A DNA stretch of 64,000 bases from Dugong dugon (GCA_030035585.1 CM057476.1:20816501-20880500); one strand, 5' to 3'. Positions 39,211-50,300 are shown, counted from the stretch's first letter. The notes: a model not told the origin generated them from the sequence alone. Numbers and translations are program-made.

Positions 39211-40309
39211 TCAGACATTCCACAGGTAACACAATTGATTATTTGCCACAGGCAAGATGCATTCTCTGCCTTCCAGGAACTTACAATTTAGATAGTTCTC
39301 TGCTTTGAGATGAAAAAAGCAAATGAAATAAGACCTGAGCCTAAGTGACTAAATTGAGAGAGAAAAAGAATTTAAAAAGCAACATAAAAGAGAGTTCAAA
39401 TAGCTGTGAAAATTCCAAAGAGGAAAGAGAGCTCTTCTTATTTGGAATGAAGGTAGCAGTGGTAGTTAAGGAAGAAACAAACTTTTCAACAAGCCCTTAA
39501 GTCTGGTAAGCAAGAAACATAAAAGGTGGCAGGAGATGGGGTAAAGGTAAGAAGAATACTTTTATAATTTGGGTTTATAGAAATCTTAACTGTTAGGATT
39601 TTGGTTTTATAGAATGTCTTCCCATTAAAGACAAAAAGAGTAGTTGACATCAAAATCCTATAGGATAAAACTAGAAGTTTCGGGTTTTTGTTTGGTTTTT
39701 CTCTTAAGCACTATTTAAGGAATTTACTTTGTTATCAATTAACATTTTGATTCCTTGATCAGCATGATATAGTCATTAGAGTGAAAAAGAATCGGGATCC
39801 AGAATGTATAAGCAGAATTGCTACCCTGTTCCTCCACTTACTCATTTTAATTCAGGCAAGACAATTCTAAGTTTCCTCATTCACTCAAGAGCTGTTGGGG
39901 ATATAAGGAAAGATCCTTACAAACGTGGTAAGCAATCATCAGTATGTTTCTTTCCGATTCTTCTTTCCCCAACCCAGAGTAGACACTCAATAAATATTTT
40001 GTGAAAAATACGATATTTAGGAAAGCCTGGTTTGCCAACATTTTGTTTGTTCTTAAGTTAGGTATGAACATCACATACTCAAGTAACTTTCATATGGAGG
40101 ACTCTAAAGATCGTTTCTTCAATGCCCTCAAGATGCTGACAGATGAGCAGTCTTTTGACAGTAATATCTGATACTTTTTAAAGACAGAACAGACTTTGAT
40201 AAGACAGCACTGTGCCCTCATTCATGCCCTGAGATTGTGAAGAGAGGTTTCTTAGGTTTCTGGGGCAGTAAAGTGTAAACATCTCAAAGAAGAGAAATGG
40301 AAATCTTAC
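39211..40309. other. DEPDC5 intron, nothing recognised
   Basis: No clear repeat or reading frame is visible in this stretch. Confidence 0.4.
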
Positions 40310-40356
40310 CTTTCTGTAAATCTTCCTTAAGCGACTTGACCTGCAAAAGCAGAGGG
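40310..40356 (-). CDS. DEPDC5: DEPDC5 exon 4, codons 49-65
   Basis: This 47-nt exon encodes SPLLLQVKSLKEDLQK. The acceptor is TTCCAG at 40357-40358 and the donor is GTAAG. A closer AG at 40341-40342 would skip the PLLLQ segment and break the frame with exon 3, so the upstream acceptor was chosen. Confidence 0.95.
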
Positions 40357-40657
40357 CTGGAAAAGAAAGCAACAAAAAGGTGGATGCTTTCGGGAGTAAC
40401 TATAACCAGCTCTCTTCAGCCCTCCCTCCTCACCCCCACCAAAAAAGCAAACAACAGATCCCTTTTGACATATTGTAACTTGCAGCACAACAATGAGTTA
40501 CCTTAGAAACAAACTCTGCACTTATACCAAAGGAAACGGATGAATACCACATGATTTTTTCAGAGTTGTCATTTCAGCTTTTTTTTTTTAAATAGAAAGA
40601 ATGGACAAATTTTTAAATTTTTATTGCTTTATCAGATTCTAGAGGGCACAAACGGGG

Positions 40658-40728
40658 GCAGTGGTGGTTCAGTGGTAGAATTCTTGCCTTCCATGCAGGA
40701 AACCCAAGCTCAATTCCAGACCAATGCA
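40658..40728 (+). tRNA. tRNA-Gly-like SINE head, anticodon TCC, not functional
   Basis: The 71-nt stretch gives an acceptor pair GCAGTGG/CCAATGC with one mismatch. An anticodon stem CTTGC/GCAGG encloses the loop CTTCCAT, anticodon TCC. The T arm has decayed (agctcaattcc against the usual ggttcgattcc), and the sequence continues directly into SINE body, so it is a relic. Confidence 0.6.
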
Positions 40729-40915
40729 CCTTATGTCAGTGGAGGCTTGCATGTTGCTATGATGGTGAACAGGCTTCAGCAGAGCTTCTAGACTAAGACA
40801 GACTAGGGAGAGAGGCCTGGCAATCTACTTCCAAAAACCTTATGAATCACAACAGTCCAATCTGCAACCTATCATGGGTTCGTCACGAGTTGGGAGCAAC
40901 TCGATGGCAGCTATG
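40658..40915 (+). repeat. Chimeric SINE: tRNA-Gly head, RTE-like body and tail
   Basis: The first 71 nt (40658-40728) match tRNA-Gly in length and order, with internal promoter boxes partly kept. The body (about 40736-40850) resembles the RTE 5' region at 4450-4620: ttgcatgttgctatgatg, gactaagacagactagg and caatctacttccaaaaacct. The tail (gagttgggagcaactcgatg) resembles the RTE and AfroSINE 3' end. It is a non-autonomous element rather than a working tRNA gene. Confidence 0.85.
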
Positions 40916-41025
40916 AGCATGTTTATCCAAAGGCAAGTAGTTATCCTGCCTTTCAAGTCCCTTAGATAAAATACCAGTTGGAAGCAGCAGGCTGCCTAGT
41001 TCCCTTGATTCTAGCAAGACACTCA

Positions 41026-41139
<114 letters not shown>

Positions 41140-41239
41140 TCAGAAACAGTCACGTGGGCATCAGGGAGACTGAATATACATTCTCACACTGGGTCCCCAT
41201 AACCCTATCCGGTTAGTATTACTACCTTCATTGACGGAC

Positions 41240-41680
41240 GCGCTTCCATTTTCAACTGAGGTTTAGAACAACTAAAGGATTCACACAGGTCTACAAAGCT
41301 AGTAAGTAGCTGAGGAGGACATCACTCAGGTACCTTGTCTCCAGAGCTCATGGTCTTTCTACTACTCCCCTGCTTCCAGTGAAAAAGCAGACCTTGGCCT
41401 CTGGGAATTAGGCCTCCCAGGAGAGCCCTTTACTTCCTCAAACACTGCATACCTGACATATGCCAAGATACTAACAAAACGGCTGGGTCCCACAGTCACA
41501 GTGCAATCCCTTATACAAGTACGGTGTTCAAAGAACTGTCTGAAATATTGTCTTAAGTTGACCCTCACAATAATCTTTAGATTTAACAGGAGTCAAGAAA
41601 ATAACCTAGGAGATAAAGTGACTTGCTTAAGGGTAGACAGCTAGTAACGGCACAGGCAGGATGAAACCCACAATTTCTCA
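41240..41680. repeat. MIR-type remnants
   Basis: Two MIR tail-like stretches: near 41255-41360 (aggattcacacaggtctaca) and near 41560-41680 (gtgacttgcttaagggtaga). Confidence 0.5.
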
Positions 41681-41982
41681 TGTCATAAAAATCAAGCCAA
41701 ATAAAATGGCCTGATCTTTGGAGGGCAGCACCTGACCAGGGCAAAACTTCAGGTATCAGTTCACATTAGGGTCCAATGAGACTCTTAACAAAATATAGGG
41801 AAGTTTAATATGTTTATCCCCTCACCACCCCAGAGGTGAGAGGGAACTCTTTCAAATATACCAAACTGAAAACCATAAAGGTGGAATGATTTATTCTATT
41901 TTAATTTTAGGGGAAAAACATGGCCTTCAATTATGCTAAAACCATGACAAACAAGTATATCCAGATTTCAAATATAATCAGT

Positions 41983-42198
41983 AAAACAAAACAAAAAACC
42001 TGTTGTCATTGAGTCAATTACAACTCATGGTGACCCCATGTGTTACACAGCTGAATTGCTCCAGGGAGTTCTCTTGACTGTAATCTTTACAGAAGCAGAT
42101 CACCAGGCCTTTCTTCCGTGGTACCACTGGGTGGGTCTGAACCACCAACCTTTAGGTTAGTAGTCCAGTGCAGACTGTTTGCACCACCCAGGGACCTT
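41983..42198 (-). repeat. AfroSINE, divergent long form
   Basis: Reverse copy with tail gttgtcattgagtcaattac and head gcaccacccagggacctt. The next copy follows 8 bp later. Confidence 0.92.
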
Positions 42199-42206
42199 AA
42201 TATAAC

Positions 42207-42421
42207 CAATAAAAATAAAATAAAAACCTGTTGCTGTTGAGTCAATTCCAACTCATAGCCACCCTATAGGACAGAGTAGAACCACTCCATAGGGCTTCCA
42301 AAGCTGTAATCTTTACAGAAGCAGAATGTCGTATCTTCTTCCTGCCGAGTGGCTGGTGGGTTCCAACCGCTGATTTTTTGGTTAGCAGCCGAGCACATAA
42401 CCACTGTGCCACCAGGGCTCA
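42207..42421 (-). repeat. AfroSINE, long form
   Basis: Reverse copy: gttgctgttgagtcaattcc, ttcttcctgccgagtggctg, gtgccaccagggctcat. Same orientation as its neighbour but of a different subtype, so this is two insertions and not a duplication. Confidence 0.93.
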
Positions 42422-43212
42422 TAAAATTAATATCCAACCAAAATTCTGTCATGTAAAGCAAAACACTGGGTTAATTCCAAATTTTATTCGCTATACTGTT
42501 TCCATTGACAGTTTTATCCCAAAACTTCTGTGAAGTCTTCCCTTAACCTCCATAGTCTGAATTACACTCCCTAAGCACATATTTCTTTTTGCTTCATTTT
42601 ATCATTTCCTTTTGCTTCATTTTATCATTTCCTTATTGTGTGTCTGTCTTTTTCATCAAGCTGAGAGTTCCTTAGGGACAAGGGATCTTGTATTCATCTT
42701 TATGTCTGGCAGACGTATGAGCCTAATATATATTTGTTAGCTGTATTTTTATTTTTATATACTCCTGCAGAAGACTAGGTATAGCACCCATCTACCTTTG
42801 TTTTGTACTCATGAAACATGGACTATACATTGTATACACTGTAAACATTGTATCTTTGTGTCCCTCCCTCTGCCAAAAATTATTTCTGCTGTCTCTTCAA
42901 TTCTACTCCACAGATGTTTAGGCAGCATCAACAACATACAAACTATAGTGCTAACAACACACTACATTTTAGCAGGAATTGTGTTTTAAATACAGCAACA
43001 CTCATATATCTTTGTCCCGGTAAGTAAAACAGCTACATTTACTAAGGACAAGCCCTGCATTCTTCTAAATGCTTTACACAGATCAACTTACTTAATCTTC
43101 ACAACGTCCTATTATATAGAAGCTACTACATCGTGTTGATAATTCCAGTTTCTGAAGTAAAGAAGGTTGTCAAGACAGAAGGGAAAGTTACATCATATCA
43201 CTAAGTCCCTAA

Positions 43213-43422
43213 GGAGCTCTGGTGGTACAGTGGTTAAGAGCTTGATTGCTAATCAAAAGGTCGGCAGTTCGAACCCACCAGGCACTCCACAGAAGGAAGA
43301 TGCGGCAATCTGCTTACATAAAGATTACAGCCTTATAAAGCCCATCAGGAAGTTTTACCCTGTCCTATAGGTCATCATGAGTCGGAATCAGCTCAACGAC
43401 AATGGGTTTGGTTTTGGTTTGG
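43213..43422 (+). repeat. AfroSINE, long form
   Basis: Complete from ggagctctggtggtacagtgg to gacaatgggtttggttttgg. Confidence 0.93.
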
Positions 43423-43439
43423 TACTAAGACCCTTCCTA

Positions 43440-43610
43440 TTCTATAGATTCATAGACTCCTGGTATTAAGAGAAATACAGAAATTATTCTAAAGCCCCTG
43501 AATTGGCAGCTAAGACAAATGAGGGGCTTGCCCAAGATGACATGGAAAGTTAGAGGCAGGACTGGTACCCAGATCCTGGTTTCCCAACTCACAGTTTCAC
43601 AGAGGACAAC
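43440..43610. repeat. MIR-like SINE
   Basis: tagattcatagactcctggt followed by aatgaggggcttgcccaaga fits an old MIR-type SINE. Confidence 0.55.
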
Positions 43611-44069
43611 AAGCTGTGTCCTAACCCTTCTCACCATGCCTGGAAGCCAGGCAGAGGTTCACCCCGTGATCAACCCTGTCGTGTGCACACCTACACTACT
43701 TCTCTCTCACTGAATGTGAAAATAAATGCGATTTTAATTTCTCTTATTTTCCAAACCAGTGCCAGACTAGAATTTAACACAACGTGTACAGTGAATATGT
43801 AGTAAACAAAACAACTAAATGAATGAAGGGTAGTAATTTGAAACATTCACAGTGTTTCTTCAAAGTCAGCATGTGAACGCTTTTAGAAGGGGCCTGTGTT
43901 CTCCAGTCAGACTGACCTCCCCATCTCTGTAGTATGCTTTCGGCTTCGCTCAGTTAAGTTGCCTGTGTAGCTTCAATTGTCACATGAGTCAGTGTGTAGT
44001 TTTCAAAGCACCAGACACACCAGAATCCCAGCCAATTTACACAACTCACAAAAATCAATCAATACTGAC

Positions 44070-44193
44070 CACTGCCCCCAAAGCCCTTCTTGTGGATGAC
44101 GAGTTTGTAGACTTTTGCTGTTCTCATCTTGCACTGTCGTTTCCTTCAGCTGTTCCAGTCCAGGGTGAAAGAAGTCATCTTGACTCCCTGCCA
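44070..44193 (-). CDS. DEPDC5: DEPDC5 exon 2: leader plus codons 1-19 (CDS from 44127)
   Basis: The ATG is at 44127-44125 with AAG before it, and the frame begins MRTAKVYKLVIHKKGFGGS. Recalled human DEPDC5 has T where this has A at residue 4. The donor after 44070 is GTCAGT, weaker than its neighbours, and the last base G completes codon 20 in the next exon. The acceptor at 44194-44195 follows a T-rich tract, so about 66 nt of leader precede the ATG. A second possible acceptor (GGAACAG) lies nearer the ATG. The leader holds a 10-codon upstream frame (see the separate entry). Confidence 0.93.
44146..44178 (-). other. Short upstream ORF in the DEPDC5 leader
   Basis: If exon 2 begins at 44193, the leader contains ATG at 44178-44176 and TGA at 44148-44146. 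It encodes MTSFTLDWNS and ends 18 nt before the main ATG. The A at -3 gives it a fair initiation context. It could dampen DEPDC5 translation or favour reinitiation; this is inference only. Confidence 0.5.
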
Positions 44194-44783
44194 CTGATAC
44201 ACAAACAAAAAGGCTAGAATGTCAGACTTTTCCTTGCAACTGCTCTGATTTGAGCCCAGTGAAAATACTCAGCTGAGAAGCGGCACCAACCCTTGGACAG
44301 ACAGAATCACTCCTCCTATTACAAGAAAATATGGAGAACAAATAGAACCCCGGAATCTGGGGAACTAAGGGGTATTCGGGCCAGTGTCTAGTCCAAACCT
44401 CCAAGACGACATTCTTTGTAATACACAGCTAAAGAGAAGACTTGCAATGAGTGGACCTTGTCTCCATCTAAACCTAGAACACCCGAATATTAAAAAGAAC
44501 GTAAAAAAGATTAGTCCATTCATTCTGTGGATGAGGAAAAAGAGGGCTAGAAAGGTAAAGGGACTTGCCTAAGGTCACTCAGAGACTAAGAGGCATGTCC
44601 ACTGTTCACGTTTCGCCGTCAACGCCCAGGGCAAAGCGACTGTAAAGGAGGTAGGCAGGGGTTCGTTCTCCAAATCTCCATTTGTACAAAGTCTTAGCGG
44701 ATCCTCCTACTCCCCCACCCACCCCTTTTCACAGTAGAGGTCGCCAAGGTTCGGAAAGGGGCCGACTCAAACCCCGGCCGCGA

Positions 44784-44799
44784 CCCCCCCCCCCCCCCC
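44784..44799. repeat. C16 homopolymer (G16 on the DEPDC5 transcript)
   Basis: A run of 16 C lies 43-58 nt inside DEPDC5 intron 1. On the nascent RNA it is G16. Length in a consensus assembly may be unreliable. Confidence 0.9.
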
Positions 44800-44841
44800 G
44801 CACGCCCCCGAGCCAGCTCCCGAGGTGAGCAGCTCACTCAC

Positions 44842-45110
44842 CCGCGGCTCCAGGCCCTCGCGGGCCAGACAATCGCCGGGTCCCGTGCGCCTCCTCCGGG
44901 CGCCCGGTCCACGACCCCACCGCCCGCGCGGCTTCCTGTCCCGAACCCGAAGCGCCGGCTGGCCAGCCACTACCGCGGAGAGCTCACCACAGAACGCGCG
45001 CCGCTCCGCTGGCTCCGCCCCGGTGCCCGGCCCCCTTCCCGCCCACCCATCCCGGGCCACTCTGGGCCGACCTCTGCTTCGTCTCGGTGACCGCGCCACT
45101 TCCTCATCCG
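44842..45110 (-). other. DEPDC5: DEPDC5 untranslated exon 1 (start approximate)
   Basis: On the minus strand a strong donor (GCGG followed by GTGAGT) ends an exon at 44842 inside the CpG island. The next acceptor that leads to the ATG exon is at 44194-44195. The 5' limit is a guess, because no TATA box fixes the start site. Transcription probably starts at several points near 45050-45120, as is usual for CpG-island promoters. Confidence 0.6.
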
Positions 45111-46032
45111 GGGCTCGCTAGGGGGGTGGGGCGTTGCGTGCGGCCTCAGGTTCCGAATACTGCTGTTCATTTCCCGCGTGTAGGTTGGCTGCCCGCCGCC
45201 CTGCAGAGGAAATCCTTTACTTCCCAGAAGTTTCCGAGCAGAAACGTAGTCTGGAGCTGTGTTTCAGACTTCATGATCCCCATCTGGGGAGACTCAGGCG
45301 AGCCTCCCCGGATCTCGCTGAGCTTCAGCTCCCTCGTTTATAAACGAAATTAATTTCCGTCAGGGTTATTGCAAGACACGAAAAAGGAGTTTCTGAGGGG
45401 ACTTTGGTAAAATACAAAGGACTAAGCACATGCGACGTAGTGTGATGGCACCTGTTGGGACTTACCCTCTTTGGGGGGCTTTACAAAACCTTCCAAATCC
45501 CAAATGACGTTTCATGCCTCTGGTTGAACAGCAGCAACCATAGTTTTCACATACAACGTTATGTAACATTAATAGGTGGTAGGTAACTATCACTATTTTA
45601 CAGATAGGGGACTGAGGCCGGGGAGACAAAACTCTGAGGAAAGAAGCATGATTGGATCCTGACGCCGGCAAGTCCGACTTGGGTCTTACCCAGCACCTTC
45701 ATGTCACACGCGGTCTAAACCCCTATCTGCTGGAACATCTTTCCTCAGGGAGAAACTCAAAGCTGGGTAGGCTGTGCCTGACGCTTGCCAAGGGATCCTG
45801 ACAAGTTGCCAGCTCCACCTAAATGACCTATGGTTTTCAGAAAATCTCTGATTTCTGAATTGTAAAGCAGAAATACTGAAAGAAAAAAAAAGCATAAGCA
45901 TTGCATACCAAAGGGGGACTTGAGGGTTTATTTTCCAATGGGGAAACTCATGAACAATCCACTTATGGCATTCTTTTACAGCAACACTAGATAATTAAGA
46001 CACAGGCTCTAAATCACAGGTTTTAAGGAAAA

Positions 46033-46190
46033 GGAGCCCTGGTTGGGCAGTGGTTAAAGCACTCCACCGGTCAGCAGTTCAAAACTACCAGCGGCTCTGT
46101 GGGAGAAAGATGTGGCAGTTTCTGTAAAGATTTGCATCCTTGGAAACCGTATGGGGTCGCTATCAGTCAGAAACAACTCCATGGCAGTGA
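46033..46190 (+). repeat. AfroSINE, decayed
   Basis: Head ggagccctggttgggcagtgg, shortened middle, tail tatcagtcagaaacaactcc. Part of the head after the B box is lost. Confidence 0.88.
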
Positions 46191-46359
46191 CTATTCAGGA
46201 AGTCAAAAAGGAGGACTTAGGACAAACTAAAATTTAATTCGAAAAATGGACCTTTGATTCAGACCTAGATCAGTCATTTTTACACATGCTAAACATCTCA
46301 TTTTAGAGTGCCCTCACCTAACAGACATCTTACTTTAATTTTTAGGTTTCTCTTATCCA

Positions 46360-46785
46360 TGAAACCAAATATTAGCCATAAAAAACCCGACCCAAACTGC
46401 AAAAGCCTGCCAGAAATTGTTCTATAGCAATGTAAATTTGTCTTATCCTGCTAGAAAAAGGTAGTTGTCAAACCATGACCTCCTACTATAAATCTCAAAA
46501 AGCCTCACGGCTGTAGGTGGGTGGAGGGCCAAATTATTACCAGCAAGGCCAGAAGTAAACTGACATCAATTGACCTCAGCGGAGGGGGAAGGCATGGTTC
46601 AATCAATCATGTTAAAATTAGCCAATGGTTGAACTTCTATATTTCTCTCTCTTCTTCTCTTTATAAGCCCCATTGTACCTAGCTTCTTTGAGCCATTTGC
46701 TTTTCCTGGAATCAAAATGGCCTCCCTATATGCATATAGAATAAATGCTCAGAGTGAACTTTATGTTCAAATTCCAGTGAGTACT
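46360..46785 (+). repeat. Probable solo LTR of an endogenous retrovirus
   Basis: A promoter-like ctctttataagccccattgt and a polyadenylation signal aataaa at about 46740 lie in LTR-like order, with a TG start near 46360. No gag, pol or env sequence is nearby. The limits and family are uncertain, and an L1 follows directly. Confidence 0.55.
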
Positions 46786-48185
46786 GATTATTTTGAACAA
46801 AAAATAGGCATATAAATCAATGGAATAGAATTGAGAGCCCAGAAGTAAACCCAAACATCTCTGGCCAATCGATTTTTGACAAGGGTGCCAACTCCATTCA
46901 ATGGGGAAAGAACAGTCTCTTTAAAAAATGGTGTTAGGACAACTGGATTTCCACAATCAAAGAATGAAGTTGGACCCATGCCTCATAGCTTATATGCAAA
47001 TTAACTCAAAATGGATCAAGGACCTAAATATAAGAACTAAAACCATAAAACTATTAGAAGAAAACATAGGGATAAAGCTTCAGGACATTGTTTTTGGCAA
47101 TGGATTCTCAGATATGACACCAAAAGCACAAGCAACAAAAGAACAAATGGATAAATTGGACTTCATCAAAATTAAAAACTTCTGTGTATCAAAGGAATTT
47201 ATCAACAAAGTGAAGGGAGAATCTACAGATTGGGAGAAAATATTTGTTAATCATAGATCTGATAAGGGTCTAATATCCAGAATATATAAAGAACTCCCAC
47301 AGCTCAACAACAAGAAAACAAATAACCCAATCAAAAAATGGGCAAAGGAATTGATATTTCACTAAAGAAGATATACCAGTGGCCAACAAGCACATGAAAA
47401 AATGCTCAACATCATTAGTCATTAAGGAAATGCAAGTCAATACCATACTGAGATACCACTTTACTCCTACTAGATATCTATGATATTGGAAACAAAAGCA
47501 AAAAAGGAAAACAAATGTTTGTGAAGATGTAGCGAAATTGGAACCCTTGTGCATTGGTGGTAGGAATGTAAAATAGTATAGCTGCTGTGGAAAACAGTTG
47601 AAACAGTTCCTAAAAAAGTTAACATAGAATTACTACAAGACCCAGAAATCCCAATCCTAGGTATATACTCAAAAGAATTAAAAGCAGGATTGCAAACAGA
47701 TACTTGTACACCAATGTTCATTGCAACGCTATTCACAATAGCCAAAAGGCAGAAACAATTGAAATGTCCAACATATGAATGGATAAACAAAATGTGGTAT
47801 ATACATACACTGGAATATTACTCAGCCATCGAGAGAAATGAAGTTATAATACATGCTATGTATCACATAGATGACCTTGAAAACATTGTGCTGAATGAAA
47901 TGTCAGACACAAAAGGACAAATATTATATATGAAATATCTAGAATGGGCAAATGCACAGAGACCAAGGTTTATTAGTGGTTATCAGGGTCTGAGGGGAGG
48001 GAGGAATGGGGAGTTATTGTTTAAGGGGTACTGAGTTTCTGTTTAAGGGATAAAAAAACTTCTGAAAATAGGCAGGGATGAGGGTTGCACAACCTGGTGA
48101 ATGTAATGTCACTGAATTGTACACTTAAAAATGGTTAAAAAGACAATTTTTTGTTAACTATGTTACAACAATTAAAAAAAGAAAA
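46786..48185 (+). mobile_element. L1, 5'-truncated, 1.4 kb
   Basis: The best-preserved ORF2 C-terminus in the window: a frame at 46928-47365 (IKNFCVSKEFINKVKGESTD) and another at 47690-48034 (CPTYEWINKMWYIHTLEYYS), separated by stops. The 3' UTR ends in an A-rich tail at 48170-48200. Confidence 0.88.
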
Positions 48186-48587
48186 GAGAGAAAGAAAGAG
48201 CCATGACTACAGTCCAATGGAAATCAAAGCTATCTACCATGGTCCATGGTGCATTGCACATAGCAGATGCTCATTAAACATGGAATGAAAATGATTTGAA
48301 ATGAATGCAGGTCTTCTTCCTTCCAGTCCAGGACTCTTCCAACTCAACCACTAATGTTCAATCCTTTTATGTATAAAATTTCGTATTTCACACAAAAAAA
48401 GTTTCTCAGATCCTCTTCTTTAGGCATGCAGTTGCCTCAGAAAGTACTTGAAGATACGAATAATGAAAACTTAGGAATTTTTTTAAAGTGAATTTCTAGC
48501 TTATTCATCTCAATAGCATCTGTATTAGAAAAAGGTAGCTTATATAAAGACTGTACATTATTCATAATAAGACAGAGGTCCCCAGGC

Positions 48588-49063
48588 TGTGGAAAATTGC
48601 ACTGCCTCAAGCAGCTTGCTTGGCACGCCCCTGTTGCTTTACATTAAAATCATGGTTCCCTTCTCCTTAACTGCTGCCCAAATCTAGAGGATATGGGCAG
48701 AAACTGGTTCAGGTGCCATGTTGCCATTCAGGATAACCTTTTAGACCTCATACATAGTAACTTCCCCACCTCTGGGTGGAGTTTAACCATTTTCTGAACA
48801 CATGATGCTTGAAGTTATATGTAAACCCCATTGCGCCTGTGTAGTATGATTAAGAATGTTGCTAACGTAACCTGAATGAACCTCCTACCTGTAAATCCCT
48901 TAAAAGCAGCCTTCCCCCCTGACCTCACTGAGCAGGCTTGGCAGACTGTTCCTTTCCTTGCCCAGCGAAATAAAGGTGCATTTCTACTCTTTCACTTCAG
49001 TCTCTCGTTTATTGGTTGAGACAAATTGCACTGAGCAGAACCTGGGGTTTCCACCCAGCGACA
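48588..49063 (+). repeat. Solo LTR, gammaretrovirus-like (ERV1)
   Basis: Begins TGTGGAAAATTG and ends near CAGCGACA. It contains cgaaataaaggtgcatttct as a polyadenylation region and ctctcgtttattggttgaga after it, a typical ERV1 LTR end. There are no internal viral genes. It lies about 850 bp upstream of the PRR14L promoter in the same orientation. Confidence 0.7.
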
Positions 49064-49839
49064 ATACAGGCTGTAGAAATAGGGTTTGCATATGGGTTTG
49101 TACATCTTGAACTCTAACTAAAGCTCGGAAAGCCACTATCTCAGTCAAAATGGTCCACGTGTTGACTGGCTCAAAGATATCTTGATCTGAAGAAAGATCA
49201 TTAAATTTCCCCCAAACCGCAAACCCAACCCTCTCACTCTCTTAGTTGGCTAGATTGATAAGCCCCAACAAGGAACCGATTTTACTATTAGCACAAAGCT
49301 TTGTGATTTCCGGCAAGTTGCTTCCATTTTCTGGACCTCCTTTCCCTCCTGGGCAAACATTTTTCCTTCCTTCAAAAGTTTCTTGAGTGCTTACTTGTGC
49401 CAGACATTGAGGTGAGCATAGAGTGATAAACGAAATAGACAAGAGTGAGAAAGGACAAACAAGTTAATAAAGAGATGAAACAGTATTTTCGGCTAGTGTT
49501 AAAGCTATGAAGAAATTAAAACAAAATGCTATAACGAAGTGGAACAGGGGTGCTGTTCAGCTTGAGCGATCAGGAGAAGGGGAGGGCACGACCTAAAACA
49601 GATTCCAGTTACGAAAAGATCTTGGGCTGCCAGAGTGAAAGCAGGGAGGTCTCTAGAGTTGCAGCCGTCCAGGCCAGAAAAATGGTGGAGTGGAACGGGG
49701 TAATTATAGTGGAGACAGACACTGGGTCCTGGGGTCCAGCAGAAGCGGGGTCATGAAGAATTTTTCCTTTCAGAAGACAAGCTGCAGGGGCTGGGCAAAA
49801 TGCTTCCGGCAAGAGTTGAAGCCGAGAGGCCTAATTCGG
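49064..49839. other. PRR14L upstream region, no gene seen
   Basis: An L2-like scrap is visible near 49370-49440 (ttgagtgcttacttgtgcca). The remainder grows GC-rich toward the CpG island. Confidence 0.45.
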
Positions 49840-50300
49840 GAAAACGCGCCTCTTGCACTGCGCGGGCGCCGTGCAGAGGCGGGACTTAGGCGAGCCCGCA
49901 TGGCTGGCTCGGGCCCCGGATGAGGAAGTGCGGGGACCATAGAGAGGAAGAGGCGGCGGCGGCTAGAGAGCCTCCCGGCTCTCACGGCTCCGTAGGCTCT
50001 GGTAGACTTGGCTACGCGGGGCTGCTGCGGGGCTGCAGAGGCCGGGCTGGCTGGGCGATCGTGGGCCGCGGAGCAGGCCTCAGGGTAAGAGGCCGGGGGG
50101 CGGGAAGACTTCGGGCATAGCCACCCTGCCCTGAGGGGACCCTTCGCCTGGTGGTGCGGGCTGAAGGGGAGCCTGGGCCCCCAGCCTTCTCGGACCACGG
50201 AAGGGAGTGGAGGCTACGCTGCGGGCGGCGGAGCGACCCGGGGAGAGGCTGGAGACCAGGCGCCGCGTCTCGAGGGGGAAACGGCTTCTCCGGGTCATGG
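49840..50300 (+). promoter_or_regulatory. PRR14L: PRR14L CpG-island promoter
   Basis: CpG-dense sequence with no TATA box surrounds the first exon of PRR14L. It contains CCCCGGATGAGGAAGTG (49914-49930), the same 17 bases as in the DEPDC5 promoter and in the same orientation relative to the gene. Confidence 0.8.
49930..50083 (+). other. PRR14L: PRR14L untranslated exon 1 (start approximate)
   Basis: A strong donor (CAGG followed by GTAAGA) ends the exon at 50083. The start is placed near the shared promoter block and is only an estimate. No coding start in this exon connects in frame with exon 2. Confidence 0.55.

Larger units (their letters stand above)
44760..45150 (-). promoter_or_regulatory. 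DEPDC5: DEPDC5 CpG-island promoter
   Basis: A strongly GC- and CpG-rich stretch with no TATA box covers the 5' end of DEPDC5. It contains an ETS-like GGAAGTG on the minus strand within a 17-bp block (45097-45113) that is repeated exactly in the PRR14L promoter. A run of 16 C (G on the transcript strand) lies at 44784-44799, just inside intron 1. Confidence 0.8.

Noticed and set aside
40658-40728. A functional tRNA-Gly (TCC) gene
   Set aside because: The T arm has decayed, the acceptor stem has a mismatch, and the sequence runs straight into a SINE body without a terminator.
44767-45121. Long open frames on both strands in the DEPDC5 CpG island
   Set aside because: GC-rich DNA has few stop codons. 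The frames are low-complexity R/P/G/A text without a domain, and they do not fit the splice structure.
46360-49063. A complete endogenous retrovirus between the two LTR-like blocks
   Set aside because: The blocks are unlike each other, and the DNA between them is L1 and unassigned sequence with no gag, pol or env remnants.
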